Notes: a model not told the origin generated them from the letters alone. Shown: positions 43,334 to 51,882, counted from the first letter of the stretch. The stretch is DNA of 64,000 nucleotides from Thermococcus thioreducens (GCF_002214545.1 NZ_CP015105.1:1488001-1552000); one strand, 5' to 3'. A program made the numbers and translations.

Positions 43334-44868
43334 CTTTCTGGAGTTTCTTCATCTTTCGGACAAACCCCAGTACGAGGGTTGCATCCCGAATTGAATAAAG
43401 GAAGCACCGTAACATCTGCATACATTGAGCTGAGCCAGTATTCGTTTCCACTGTACTCAAAGCGAACCGGGCTCTTGTAGAAGGTGCCAGAGACTTCTCT
43501 GTATCTGTGTTCGAGCCCTACCGTAATTCCAACGAGAGCATACTCTGAGCGGTATTTGGTCACGCCCACTCCCGCTGACAGCAGTACAGGATAAACATCG
43601 GCCCCCAGCGGGCCGTTGAGCTTTGGAAGCACTGGAGTGGCAACACTGAAGAGCGGTAGCGTCGAGATGCTCTGTGAAACGTCGAAGTTGTTAACGTCAA
43701 TGAAGTCCTTTGACTTCACAGTAAAGCTCGGCTTCCAGTAGCGTTCTATGTAGTACATGGCTCTTCTAAAGGTTCCGCCGTAGCGGGAAGGTGTCCCCTC
43801 CTCCTTACCCCACACCGGAATCAGCCTACCATTCCTTATCTCCGGTTGAGCCATTACGACATACATGGTGGTCTTGAGTGGGGTCTTTCCACGGTAGAGC
43901 CTGTACTTGGCAAGCGCTATGTCTCCCTTTATTCCGATTCCGACTACAGTCGGCCTCCTTATGTCTTCTCCCCTAAATCTGACGCTTTTTTTAAGCCACA
44001 GATGGTCTCCTTTCAGCGTGTAGACCATTCCGATTATCTCCGCCTCGTAACTTGTCCCAGTACCACTCCTGTCAACCGCTGCGACCGCCGAAAATCCTAT
44101 CTCAACTCCCAGGGTTCTTGAAGACATGAACTGCTCCCTTAAATATACATCATCAATTTCATTCACATCACCGTTCAGGTAAGCTGCGGCGAGCGGTATT
44201 ACAGTGTTGTCCTTTGTGTCGTAAACCTCCTCAAGCACCCAGTCAAAGCACACCGAAGTCCCGTAGGGACCGGGATAGCACTCCTCCAGGAAGGAACCGG
44301 GCGGAAAGGAATCAACACCAGAGGTCTTTCCGGTGGCTGCACTCGCCTCAAGGGGCTTTAGCTGCTCAAGCTCTTTGGAGGAGAACAAAGGACGAAAGTC
44401 ATTGGCAATCGAAACCTTGAAGCTTCTCCTCTTTAAAACCTCTTCAAGATTCAAAGGTATGCCTTTGACAAAGTAGCTGAGCCCGTCTTTTCCGCCGCTC
44501 GTGCCGAGGAGGACCACTCCTGGGTTCACGAGGGACGGGTCGGTCCCGGTTTTTCTGAGGTGTTCCTCCCAGGTTTGAAGGTATTTCTCAATCCGTCCGT
44601 AGTCCAGCTTGATTGAATTCTTGCCGGCGTAAGTGCCGAGGTCAACCGGCGTGCCGTTGGGGAGCATTCCAAGGACGGTGACTGTGTTCACGCCTTTGCT
44701 CGGAAGGAGGATCCTGGCTTCCGGCTCCTTGAACGGCAGAGTTCGATAGTAGGCAACCTTGACCTCCGTGTAGTCGCTCGCCTCAACCGGCGTGCTGAAA
44801 ACGGTCCAGAAAAGGGTCAATATCACTAGTGAGCTAAGAGCCAACACAACAATTTTTCTACGTCTCAT
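43330..44868 (-). CDS. secreted protein, unknown
   Basis: A 512-residue exported protein with signal [30 protein letters not shown]. The mature part is beta-rich with many Tyr, Gly and Pro and no metal or hydrolase motif that I can name. It has a few Cys ([21 protein letters not shown]) likely in disulfides. It may be a surface or pseudopilus-associated protein; this is a guess. GGTGGTGTGG precedes ATG 44868; the frame is open further upstream to 45036, but that part covers the RNA-like region and is out of context. Confidence 0.7.
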   Translation of the reverse strand: MRRRKIVVLALSSLVILTLFWTVFSTPVEASDYTEVKVAYYRTLPFKEPEARILLPSKGVNTVTVLGMLPNGTPVDLGTYAGKNSIKLDYGRIEKYLQTWEEHLRKTGTDPSLVNPGVVLLGTSGGKDGLSYFVKGIPLNLEEVLKRRSFKVSIANDFRPLFSSKELEQLKPLEASAATGKTSGVDSFPPGSFLEECYPGPYGTSVCFDWVLEEVYDTKDNTVIPLAAAYLNGDVNEIDDVYLREQFMSSRTLGVEIGFSAVAAVDRSGTGTSYEAEIIGMVYTLKGDHLWLKKSVRFRGEDIRRPTVVGIGIKGDIALAKYRLYRGKTPLKTTMYVVMAQPEIRNGRLIPVWGKEEGTPSRYGGTFRRAMYYIERYWKPSFTVKSKDFIDVNNFDVSQSISTLPLFSVATPVLPKLNGPLGADVYPVLLSAGVGVTKYRSEYALVGITVGLEHRYREVSGTFYKSPVRFEYSGNEYWLSSMYADVTVLPLFNSGCNPRTGVCPKDEETPES

Positions 44869-44944
44869 CCACACCACCGCTGACAGTAAACTATTTGAAG
44901 TATAAAAAACTTTCGGTTGGTTAGCCGTATGAAGAGAAGCTACA

Positions 44945-45046
44945 AAAATGCCCGAGTATTCACGCCCCGGACGGGCTCGGCGCTCATAGGGTACGTCACA
45001 ACCGCAAAGCGGTTCAGCCCGTCTTGGAATCGTCACGGCCCGCCGG
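44945..45046 (-). ncRNA. second structured region, possibly a degenerate C/D-type RNA
   Basis: On the minus strand GACGGGCT (45023-45016) can pair with AGCCCGTC (44980-44973), enclosing ACCGC-TTT-GCGGT (45014-45002). GTGACGA, 12 bases, then CTGA resembles box C, guide, box D', and GTGACG then CCGA a poorer second half. CCGAG and CTCGG form another stem near 44960-44985, followed by a T-run at 44943-44947. The boxes are imperfect and the ends are guesses. Confidence 0.3.
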
Positions 45047-45050
45047 GACG

Positions 45051-45106
45051 GCGTCAGGGCCAGTCCTCGTCATCAACATCAGTGCAATTCGCTGTCATCA
45101 TCCGCG
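45051..45106 (-). ncRNA. C/D box sRNA guiding two 2'-O-methylations
   Basis: All four boxes are present with canonical spacing on the minus strand: C ATGATGA (45101-45095), a 12-nt guide CAGCGAATTGCA, D' CTGA (45082-45079), TGT, C' TGATGA (45075-45070), a 12-nt guide CGAGGACTGGCC, and D CTGA (45057-45054). Short GCG/CGC flanks can close the ends. By the fifth-base rule, targets would be the A at position 5 of UGCAAUUCGCUG and of GGCCAGUCCUCG, presumably in rRNA or tRNA. It starts about eight bases after the stop of the gene at 45109, on the same strand. Confidence 0.88.
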
Positions 45107-45108
45107 GT

Positions 45109-45507
45109 TCAACCTTGGAGGTAGTAGGATATAAGCTTTCTCAGCTCGACGTTGCGCTCGGGCTTCACTCTCAAAAACCTCTTAAGCTGGCTGTTCTCGG
45201 CAAGTAATCCGGAAAGCTCGATGGCGAGTATCTTGTTGTCCTCGCTCAGGCCGTAGGCCTTGAAGCGGAGCGGGGCGTACTCCTTCTCAAGCTCCCACGT
45301 CCTTTCCTCAAGTTCCCTTACCATTTTCTCAAGCCCCTCAAGGTTTCCCTTCGGCTCACGGAACTCGCCGGTCAGGGCTATCTCAATGAGCCGCTCAACG
45401 GGAACTCCATACCTCTCACTGAGGCGCTTGAGTTCTCCCCACAGCTCTTCGTTTATCTCGACCTCGATTTTCCCGAAGCCCTTTTCGGGCTTAATGATGA
45501 GCTTCAT
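45109..45507 (-). CDS. hypothetical protein, third gene of the MNT/HEPN operon
   Basis: A 132-residue protein with a start that overlaps the HEPN stop by four bases. The first ~50 residues (IEVEINEELWGELKRLSERYGVPVERLIEIALTGEF) look like a ribbon-helix-helix DNA-binding unit. Then comes a coiled coil (GLEKMVRELEERTWELEKEYAPL) and a basic end. It may be an added antitoxin or DNA-binding part of the MNT/HEPN system; no family assigned. The C/D sRNA follows at once. Confidence 0.7.
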   Translation of the reverse strand: MKLIIKPEKGFGKIEVEINEELWGELKRLSERYGVPVERLIEIALTGEFREPKGNLEGLEKMVRELEERTWELEKEYAPLRFKAYGLSEDNKILAIELSGLLAENSQLKRFLRVKPERNVELRKLISYYLQG

Positions 45508-45872
45508 GCTTTTTCCTCCAGGAGTTTTCTCATGAGCAACAGAAACTCTTTCGCGATGTTGATTGCCTCTTCGACCTCTTCCTCATCAGGTTCATAGACT
45601 ATGTCGTACTGGTCTTCGTGCCTCAACTCCCTCATCCTGTCCAAAAGTTCAACCCAATGTTCTTCCAGCTTTCCGCTTTTAACGTAGAATTCTTCCAGAT
45701 AACGGGCGATGCAGTAGTGGCTTTTCTCACGCCAACCGTCACGGAAGAGAATCGCCCTGGCGGCATGGAACATGGCCATGTATGACGCCATAAGGGACGT
45801 TCGGTATGAACCATAGGCGAGGTTCTTCCTAGCCTCTTCAAGCCACTCCTCGGCGCGTTTAATGCTCAACAA
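45504..45872 (-). CDS. HEPN domain protein (probable toxin of MNT/HEPN module)
   Basis: A 122-residue helical HEPN protein with KRAEEWLEEARKNLAYGSYRTSLMASYMAMFHAARAILF near the start and LRHEDQYDIVYEPDEEEVEEAINIAKEFL toward the end. The classic R-X4-6-H motif of ribonuclease HEPNs is represented at best by RELRHE, so its activity is uncertain. I set the start at TTG 45872 (GGAG upstream), which overlaps the MNT gene by 14 bases; the frame is open to 45950 but the extra part would lie inside the MNT gene. Confidence 0.8.
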   Translation of the reverse strand: MLSIKRAEEWLEEARKNLAYGSYRTSLMASYMAMFHAARAILFRDGWREKSHYCIARYLEEFYVKSGKLEEHWVELLDRMRELRHEDQYDIVYEPDEEEVEEAINIAKEFLLLMRKLLEEKA

Positions 45873-46467
45873 TCCTTTCTCCTCTGATGGGAGAACCCTT
45901 CTTAGTAGATTCTTTTCGATGCATCCCTTGAATCCGTTCAAGCCCCTCACCCCATATCACCATCGAGCCGTATGCAAGTGAATAATAGAAGACTGGATCG
46001 TCGGCTCTAATTTTTCTGACCCTCTCTGGAGTGAGAAGAAGGAGGTTAACCTCCCTGCCGGTTGCTTTTTCTATCTTTCTCTTTAAGGAAGCGGATCTGG
46101 CTATGCTTGGCTTTTCAACGAAGATCCAAACGTCAAGGTCGCTTTCGGGGATGTTTTCTCCGGTTGCAAAGCTCCCGTATATTCCAAGGGCCCTAATCCA
46201 CTCGTCTTTTAGGGGTTCCAGCTTTTCAGAGAGGAACAGGAAGTTGATGAACCTTTTAAGCTCCCTCGTCTTAGGAACGTTTAGTATCCTGAAACCCCTG
46301 CCGGACTTCTCGGCCATGCCATGATCCACAAGAAGGCGGAGGGTTTTGGAAACGAGTCCTTTACTTAGACCCGTTGCCCTGGCGGTTTCTTCAACACCCA
46401 CCCGGGGACGCTCAAGTGCGTACCTGAGAATCCTGATTCTCTCAGGAGTTGACATCAGCTCATGCAT
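45859..46467 (-). CDS. HTH plus minimal nucleotidyltransferase (MNT) protein, probable antitoxin and operon regulator
   Basis: A 202-residue protein. Residues ~1-62 are a winged helix-turn-helix (VGVEETARATGLSKGLVSKTLRLLVDHGMAEK). Residues ~90-160 are a MNT nucleotidyltransferase with GSFATGENIPESDLDVWIFV, which keeps the GSxAxG and D-X-D residues. In known MNT/HEPN pairs the MNT adds AMP to the HEPN toxin and silences it. The fused HTH suggests that it also binds the three palindromes upstream. The ATG is close to the expected transcript start. Confidence 0.88.
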   Translation of the reverse strand: MHELMSTPERIRILRYALERPRVGVEETARATGLSKGLVSKTLRLLVDHGMAEKSGRGFRILNVPKTRELKRFINFLFLSEKLEPLKDEWIRALGIYGSFATGENIPESDLDVWIFVEKPSIARSASLKRKIEKATGREVNLLLLTPERVRKIRADDPVFYYSLAYGSMVIWGEGLERIQGMHRKESTKKGSPIRGERIVEH

Positions 46468-46480
46468 ATTACCAGCTCTC

Positions 46481-46541
46481 GTTCATGATTTATGAACTTT
46501 TTGTTCACACTCCGTGAACGATTTGTTCACGATCCGTGAAC
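46481..46541. promoter_or_regulatory. three phased 17-bp palindromes, operators of the MNT/HEPN operon
   Basis: GTTCAT-GATTT-ATGAAC (46481-46497), GTTCAC-ACTCC-GTGAAC (46503-46519) and GTTCAC-GATCC-GTGAAC (46525-46541) share six-base arms and a five-base spacer, and repeat every 22 bases. The first overlaps the likely TATA (TTCATAAATC, minus strand). The last lies over the 3' end of the preceding gene, whose stop is at 46527. The pattern suggests cooperative binding on one DNA face, probably by the HTH-MNT protein. Confidence 0.8.
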
Positions 46542-46859
46542 CTCCTCAAGCTCTCTCCTTTTCTCCTCGACCCTCTTCCTCAGTTCAGCGTTTTCCACCC
46601 TGAGCCTGTCGCGCTCGGCCATCATGAACTCCTTATCCCTCAAAGCCTTCTCGTAGAACTCCTTAAGATCTTCAATCTCACCCTCCATCTCGCGGAGCTT
46701 CTCCTCCAGCTTGGAGACCTTCTCCCCCAGGAGATCCTCACGCTCTGCCTGGAGGGTCTCTTCAACTCTGGGGAGGCTCTCGCGGAGGAAGGAGGTGATA
46801 TCTTTGCCCTTGAGGGCTTTGAACCTTTCCTTGGGCAGGATAATCCTGATTTCGCTCAT
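46527..46859 (-). CDS. coiled-coil protein, unknown
   Basis: A 110-residue protein beginning MSEIRIILPKERFKALKGK and then nearly all coiled coil (VSKLEEKLREMEGEIEDLKEFYEKALRD; DRLRVENAELRKRVEEKRRELEE). ATG 46859 overlaps the stop of the glycosylase gene (ATGA). The short N-terminal part could be a small DNA-binding motif, as in ribbon-helix-helix proteins; not certain. Its last codons contain one of the operator palindromes. Confidence 0.65.
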   Translation of the reverse strand: MSEIRIILPKERFKALKGKDITSFLRESLPRVEETLQAEREDLLGEKVSKLEEKLREMEGEIEDLKEFYEKALRDKEFMMAERDRLRVENAELRKRVEEKRRELEEVHGS

Positions 46860-47686
46860 TTCTTCTTCCTCTCCATCTCGGTCTTCCTGTCGTAGCAGAG
46901 GATGTAAAATGCCAGAAGCCCCTTCCACTTCCCGTAGGGTTCAATGACCTCGCGGACGTCTTTCTCCTTAACCTCTTTAAGGCTCCTCCCAAAAATCTTT
47001 GCTATCCCGCGCCTCAGCCCGAGGTCTCCGGCAGGGTAGACGTTCTTTCTGAGGCCATACGCGAGGAAGAGCTCGGCGCTCCACTTCCCTATGCCCCGGA
47101 ACTCTGTGAGGTACCTGATAGCCTCATTAACGCCCCAGTCCCAGAGTTCGAGGTCGAGCTTTCCGGCAAGGTAAAGCTCCGTCAGGGACTTTATGTAAGC
47201 GGCGCGATAGCCGAGCTTGGCCCTTTTCAGCTCATCCTCGCTCAGGGACGCTATCCTTTCGGGGGAGGGGAATGCGCGTAAATCCTCCACCTGCCTGCCT
47301 GCGAGCTCCACGAGGTTCTCTATGGCCCTCTGGGCGAAATCGAAGCTGACCTGCTGCTGGGCTATCGTCTCAACCAACGCCTGGTACGGGCTCGGGGCGG
47401 CAGGAACGGTCAGACCGTAGAACTCGTCTATGAGGAAGGCAAAGGGCGAATCGCTTATCTCGACGTAGAAGGAATCAAGGTCGGTATCAAGGCCGAGTAT
47501 GAAGATGAGCTTCTTCTTAGCTTCCTTTCTCTCCCGCCGGCTCCAGGAGTCAGGAAAGATAAAGCTCTCCCCATCGTAGCCAGCTATACCTCTCTCAAAG
47601 GCCTGGCAGAAAATGCCGTTCTCGAACTTCCATGTTCCGTTGCGTATCATCTCGCCCGCGGTCTTCCTCAGGTCAATCTCAGCCAT
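46856..47686 (-). CDS. HhH-GPD DNA glycosylase, AlkA-like
   Basis: A 276-residue glycosylase of the AlkA/OGG branch, which removes damaged bases. The N-terminal ~90 residues resemble the TBP-like fold of AlkA. The core has PSPYQALVETIAQQQVSFDFAQRAIENL, then the helix-hairpin-helix LTEFRGIGKWSAELFLAYGL and the catalytic Asp in VYPAGDLGLRRGIAKIFG. There is no Lys at the lyase position, so it should be a monofunctional enzyme; 3-methyladenine-type substrates are the likely choice. It overlaps the upstream small gene by 19 bases. Confidence 0.9.
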   Translation of the reverse strand: MAEIDLRKTAGEMIRNGTWKFENGIFCQAFERGIAGYDGESFIFPDSWSRRERKEAKKKLIFILGLDTDLDSFYVEISDSPFAFLIDEFYGLTVPAAPSPYQALVETIAQQQVSFDFAQRAIENLVELAGRQVEDLRAFPSPERIASLSEDELKRAKLGYRAAYIKSLTELYLAGKLDLELWDWGVNEAIRYLTEFRGIGKWSAELFLAYGLRKNVYPAGDLGLRRGIAKIFGRSLKEVKEKDVREVIEPYGKWKGLLAFYILCYDRKTEMERKKK

Positions 47687-47967
47687 CGGTCGAGCCTAAC
47701 GGGGTTCTCCCTTATATCCTTTAGGGTCGAGACGTAAAGTCTCTTACCGTCAATGGAGCGTTTGATTTGAACCCCTCCATGTTCTTCGAGGTAGCGGAGG
47801 GCGTCCTTTATATCCTCAGCCCGGACGTCAAAGCTCTTTTTGAGGAACTCCCAGTAAGGCTCACGGTTGGAATACTTTGCCGCCTCCCTTACGAGCTCCC
47901 ATGCCCGCTCGACCTTGTCCTTTCCCTTTGAAACGCGGTAGAGCTTTACCCGGGCCTTCAGGCTCAT
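47668..47967 (-). CDS. small conserved hypothetical protein, possible winged helix
   Basis: A 99-residue protein of helices and a beta hairpin: KVERAWELVREAAKYSNREPYWEFLKKSF, AEDIKDALRYLEEHGGVQIKRSIDGKRLYVSTLKD. The spacing of helices and final hairpin suggests a winged-helix fold. The TATA box (GATTTATAC, near 47988 on the minus strand) puts the transcript start next to the ATG, so translation is probably leaderless. First gene of an operon with the AlkA-like and coiled-coil genes. Confidence 0.65.
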   Translation of the reverse strand: MSLKARVKLYRVSKGKDKVERAWELVREAAKYSNREPYWEFLKKSFDVRAEDIKDALRYLEEHGGVQIKRSIDGKRLYVSTLKDIRENPVRLDRWLRLT

Positions 47968-48058
47968 GTTAGAAAATTGGCTCCAGATGTATAAATCACT
48001 TTTGGAGGACAGGCAAAAGATTTAAACCCCTTGGTGGTATTTAGTATAGGCGGTAGTC

Positions 48059-49402
48059 ATGAAGTCCAGGGTTGCGATGGTTGCAGTCGTTCTTCTTTTC
48101 GTCCTGCTTTTCCAGCCGGCAGTCCACGGCCAGGAAAAGGTGGTCTATGTCGCAAAGGTAGACGGCATGATAACCGGATATACCGTTGACCAGTTCGACA
48201 GATACATCAGCGAAGCGGAGAGGAACAACGCGGAAGCTATAATAATAGAGCTCAACACCCCCGGCGGCAGGGGCGACGCAATGCAGGCCATCGTTACGAG
48301 GATTCAGAATGCAAGGGTTCCCGTCATAATCTACGTCTACCCCTCGGGTGGAATGGCAGCATCAGCGGGCACTTACATAGCACTGAGCTCCCATCTGATA
48401 GCAATGAGCCCCGGTACAGTGATAGGCGCCTGCAGGCCGATACTCGGCTACGGTCAGAACGGGAGCATCGTCGAGGCACCGCCAAAGATCACGAACTTCT
48501 ACATAGCGTACCTTCGCGAGCTGGCCAGGATGAGCGGCAGAAACGAGACGCTGGCGGAGGAATTCATAACACAGGACAGAAGCGTCACTCCCGAGGAAGC
48601 CCTGAAATACGGCGTTATTGAGATCATCGCAACGAACGTTAACGAACTCCTCCAGAAGGCCGACGGAATGGAGACCAAAATTCCAGTTGAGGGGAAGGGG
48701 AGAGTAACCCTGCACCTGAAGGACGCGGAGGTCGTGTACATTGAGCCATCTTTCAGGGACACGGTCGTTAAGTACATAACAGACCCGACGATAGCGTATC
48801 TCCTCCTTAACCTTGGATTCATTGGCCTGATATTTGGCTTCCTCACGCCCGGCTGGCACGTCCCCGAGACAATAGGTGCAATAATGCTTGTCCTCGGCCT
48901 CATAGGACTCGGATACTTTGGATACAAGAGTGCAGGACTCGTTCTTATAGTCCTTGCGATGATATTCTTCATCGCCGAGGCGCTGACGCCGACCTTCGGC
49001 CTGTTCACCGTGGCAGGAGTGGCGACCTTCATCATCGGGGGCATAATGCTCTTCAGTGGAGCGGGAGGTGAATACCTGGTGACTGGGGAAACCTACACCC
49101 TCCTGAGGATCGCAATAATCGCCACGGCGGTTCTCCTCGGCCTGTTCTTCCTGTTTGGAATGGCCGCCGTGGTCAGGGCCCAGAAGAAAAAGCCCAAATC
49201 CGGAAGGGAAGAGCTCGTTGGCGCGGTCGGCAAAGTCGTCGAGGAGCTTGATCCGGAGGGCGTCATAAAGGTGCGCGGGGAGCTGTGGAAGGCCGTGAGC
49301 AGGAACGGGGCCCGCGTGGCCGTCGGGGAGGAGGTCAGGGTTGTTGAAGTCAGAGGGCTTGCCCTTATTGTAGAAAAAATTGGAGAAAGGAGGGAGGACT
49401 AA
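48059..49402 (+). CDS. NfeD-family membrane-bound serine protease (ClpP class)
   Basis: A 447-residue membrane protease like PH1510 of Pyrococcus, which cleaves the hydrophobic end of its partner stomatin. A signal sequence is followed by a ClpP/SppA-like domain (~27-230) with the Ser-Lys dyad at Ser102 (GGMAASAGTYIAL) and Lys143 (EAPPKITNF). Four to five membrane helices then span ~255-390, and a C-terminal NfeD OB-fold (VGAVGKVVEELDPEGVIKVRGELWKA) follows. The stomatin gene starts right after the stop. Promoter GATTTAAACC lies near 48020. Confidence 0.93.
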   Translation: MKSRVAMVAVVLLFVLLFQPAVHGQEKVVYVAKVDGMITGYTVDQFDRYISEAERNNAEAIIIELNTPGGRGDAMQAIVTRIQNARVPVIIYVYPSGGMAASAGTYIALSSHLIAMSPGTVIGACRPILGYGQNGSIVEAPPKITNFYIAYLRELARMSGRNETLAEEFITQDRSVTPEEALKYGVIEIIATNVNELLQKADGMETKIPVEGKGRVTLHLKDAEVVYIEPSFRDTVVKYITDPTIAYLLLNLGFIGLIFGFLTPGWHVPETIGAIMLVLGLIGLGYFGYKSAGLVLIVLAMIFFIAEALTPTFGLFTVAGVATFIIGGIMLFSGAGGEYLVTGETYTLLRIAIIATAVLLGLFFLFGMAAVVRAQKKKPKSGREELVGAVGKVVEELDPEGVIKVRGELWKAVSRNGARVAVGEEVRVVEVRGLALIVEKIGERRED

Positions 49403-50245
49403 ATGGCTCTTGTAACGACTACCAACGTGGTTCTTGGGATAGTTTTGCTGTTTGTTTTGATTATACTGGCGACGGCCATAAAGATAGTCAAGGAGTACGA
49501 GAGGGCGGTGATATTCCGCCTCGGAAGAATAGTCGGGGCAAGGGGTCCCGGACTGTTCTTCATAATCCCGATATTCGAAAAGGCCGTGATAGTTGACCTC
49601 CGTACCAGGGTCCTGGACGTGCCCGTCCAGGAGACCATAACCAAAGACAACGTTCCGGTAAGGGTCAACGCGGTTGTGTATTTCAGGGTAATAGACCCAA
49701 TAAAGGCGGTGACCCAGGTGGCCAACTACATTATGGCCACGAGTCAGATAGCACAGACCACCCTCAGGAGCGTCATCGGTCAGGCACACCTCGATGAACT
49801 CCTCAGCGAGCGCGAAAAGCTCAACCTACAGCTCCAGAAGATTATAGACGAGGCAACCGATCCGTGGGGAATAAAGGTCAGCACGGTCGAGATCAAGGAC
49901 GTCGAATTGCCGAGCGGAATGCAAAGGGCGATGGCGAGGCAGGCGGAGGCCGAGCGTGAGAGGCGTGCAAGGATAACCCTGGCTGAGGCAGAGAGGCAGG
50001 CCGCCGAGAAGCTCCGCGACGCCGCCGAGATAGTGTCCCAGCACCCAATGGCCCTCCAGCTCAGGACGCTCCAGACGATAAGCGATGTCGCCGGAGACCG
50101 GAGCAACGTTATAATCCTCCCGCTCCCGATGGAGATGCTGAAGCTCTTCCGGAGCTTTGCTGACACCGCAGAGGTCGTCAAACTGAAACTGGAAAAAGAG
50201 GTTGCAGAAAAGCTTGAGAATGAAGCGCGGGAGAAGCGGGAGTAG
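49403..50245 (+). CDS. stomatin/slipin (SPFH domain) membrane protein
   Basis: A 280-residue SPFH protein with an N-terminal helix ([21 protein letters not shown]), the band-7 domain ([51 protein letters not shown]) and a long charged coiled coil ([27 protein letters not shown]) before the C-terminal oligomerisation part. It forms membrane microdomains with the NfeD protease encoded just before; the ATG directly follows that stop codon. GGAGG precedes the start. Confidence 0.93.
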   Translation: MALVTTTNVVLGIVLLFVLIILATAIKIVKEYERAVIFRLGRIVGARGPGLFFIIPIFEKAVIVDLRTRVLDVPVQETITKDNVPVRVNAVVYFRVIDPIKAVTQVANYIMATSQIAQTTLRSVIGQAHLDELLSEREKLNLQLQKIIDEATDPWGIKVSTVEIKDVELPSGMQRAMARQAEAERERRARITLAEAERQAAEKLRDAAEIVSQHPMALQLRTLQTISDVAGDRSNVIILPLPMEMLKLFRSFADTAEVVKLKLEKEVAEKLENEAREKRE

Positions 50246-50389
50246 CGGCGCTTTGACATTTCACTTTTTCTCCGTTTTCGTCGACTTATTAAGAGTAAAA
50301 GTTTTATACCTCTACGCCTCAACTCCAAAGGAGTATACCGTGCCCTAAAATCGGACATGGGAGTACTGCTTATTCCGGGGGTGTTAACT

Positions 50390-51169
50390 TTGGAGGGTCG
50401 CTCAATTGTTTTTGCATCGGGAAAAGGTGGAACTGGTAAAACAACAACGGTTGCCAATCTGGGTGTCGCCCTGGCCCAGTTTGGAAAGGAGGTCATCCTG
50501 CTGGATGCCGATATAACAATGGCAAACCTCAGCTTAGTCCTTGGTATGGAGGACATTCCAATAACACTCCACGATGTCCTGGCAGGGGAGGCAGACCTCA
50601 AGGACGCCATCTACGAAGGTCCCGCGGGAGTCAAGGTAATCCCCGGTGGATTGAGTCTTGAAAAGATTAAAAAGGCCAAGCCAGAGAAGCTCAGACAGCT
50701 GATCAGGGAAATCGGACAGATGGCAGACTTTGTCCTCATCGATGCTCCGGCAGGCCTTGAGATGACATCGGTTACGGCGCTTCTTATAGGCAAGGAGTTG
50801 ATAATAGTTACTAACCCTGAGATTTCGGCCATAACTGACAGTCTCAAGACCAAGCTCATCGCAGAGAAGCTCGGAACCCTTCCGCTTGGAGCCATACTCA
50901 ACAGGGTTACCAACGAGAAGACTGAGCTGACCCAGGAGGAGATAGAGGCAATCCTTGAGGTGCCCGTCCTCGCGATGATACCCGAGGATCCCGAGGTAAA
51001 AAGAGCGAGTGCCTACGGTGTACCGCTCGTCATAAAGAACCCGACGAGTCCGGCGGCCATAGCTATCAAGCAGCTCGCGGCCAAGCTCGCAGGAATTAAG
51101 TGGCAGGCGCCCGAACCGGAGAGCCCGATTAAGAGGGTCTTCAAAGCGCTGTTTGGAGGGAAGAGGTAA
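50390..51169 (+). CDS. minD: MinD/ParA-family ATPase
   Basis: A 259-residue deviant-Walker ATPase. The Walker A is SGKGGTGKTTTVANLG at residues ~9-25, then VILLDADITMANLSLVLGMED and FVLIDAPAGLEM. The C-terminus KRVFKALFGGKR is a short amphipathic, basic helix like the membrane-targeting end of MinD. Archaea have several such ATPases; a division-site or positioning role is inferred. I chose TTG 50390 (MEGRSIVFASGKGG) because GGGGGTG lies upstream and the family begins so; an ATG at 50357 is possible. TATA GTTTTATACC is near 50300. Confidence 0.9.
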   Translation: MEGRSIVFASGKGGTGKTTTVANLGVALAQFGKEVILLDADITMANLSLVLGMEDIPITLHDVLAGEADLKDAIYEGPAGVKVIPGGLSLEKIKKAKPEKLRQLIREIGQMADFVLIDAPAGLEMTSVTALLIGKELIIVTNPEISAITDSLKTKLIAEKLGTLPLGAILNRVTNEKTELTQEEIEAILEVPVLAMIPEDPEVKRASAYGVPLVIKNPTSPAAIAIKQLAAKLAGIKWQAPEPESPIKRVFKALFGGKR

Positions 51170-51417
51170 TGGCCGAGGCACTGCTTTACGGAATAGTTGT
51201 CATTCTCATAGTGCTCAACATCGTCCTCCTTATGCTCTACTATTCAGCCAAGAGCAACCCCTACTACGTCGTTTACGACGAAGAAACCAAGAGCGCCCTC
51301 AAGAGGCGTGTCACCAGCCTCAAGGAAGACCTTGAGAGCGAGCTAGTTGACTTTGATGTCGAGGAGTGGGAGAAGACACTCGAAGAGTCCATAGAGGAAG
51401 AGGTCATGAACCTCTGA
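51169..51417 (+). CDS. small single-pass membrane protein after minD
   Basis: An 82-residue protein with one N-terminal helix (LLYGIVVILIVLNIVLLMLYY) and an acidic cytosolic tail (SLKEDLESELVDFDVEEWEKTLEES). Its ATG shares a base with the minD stop (TAATG), so translation is coupled. Thus it could be a membrane partner of the ATPase, which is inference. No family recognised. Confidence 0.7.
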   Translation: MAEALLYGIVVILIVLNIVLLMLYYSAKSNPYYVVYDEETKSALKRRVTSLKEDLESELVDFDVEEWEKTLEESIEEEVMNL

Positions 51418-51507
51418 AGTTTTCTAGCCCTTTTGTTATTAAACATTTCTGGGGCGTTAAATTTTAAAAGGTCTCTTTATTTAATCTTAACCTGGAGGTG
51501 GGGCGCT

Positions 51508-51756
51508 ATGAAACTCAGGCTCGGCTATCCAGACAGGATAGTCGAGGTGGACGGCAAAGTTGTCCGGGTTTTTAAAGGAAGGCTCGTAAGCGCCCCCCTC
51601 AGTGAGGTGGTTGGATATTATCTTAAGGGAGAAGGCCTCCTCCCCCCTGCGGTGAGGGACGTGGTTCCCGATATTGTGAGAGCCCTTCTGAGCACCGGGG
51701 AACTCCACTCAAGCGTGCTGACCATCACAGAGTATGGACACGGCATCAGCAGCTGA
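51508..51756 (+). CDS. small conserved hypothetical protein
   Basis: An 82-residue soluble protein, MKLRLGYPDRIVEVDGKVVRV at the start, then helices (LSEVVGYYLKGEGLLPPAVRDVVPDIVRALLSTGE). GGAGGTG precedes the ATG with good spacing and TATA-like TTTAAAAG lies near 51465. No known domain. It stands between minD and the AMP phosphorylase gene as its own unit. Confidence 0.65.
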   Translation: MKLRLGYPDRIVEVDGKVVRVFKGRLVSAPLSEVVGYYLKGEGLLPPAVRDVVPDIVRALLSTGELHSSVLTITEYGHGISS

Positions 51757-51882
51757 TTCTTTTTACATTTCTCTGCCAAGCGATACGAACAGCTGAACCT
51801 GCTTTAACAGCCAACCAGTCGAAAACATTTAAGTACTCTTCTGTCCAATAGGGTGAACTCGTGTGTAAAAGGAGGGATGGAA

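Noticed and set aside
44917-45207. 96-codon frame on the plus strand and the upstream extension (to 45036) of the secreted protein frame
   Set aside because: Both cover the RNA-rich spacer. The signal peptide and ribosome site place the real start of the secreted protein at 44868.
48362-49789. 475-codon antisense frame across the NfeD protease and stomatin genes
   Set aside because: Shadow of two well-defined genes; composition unlike a protein.
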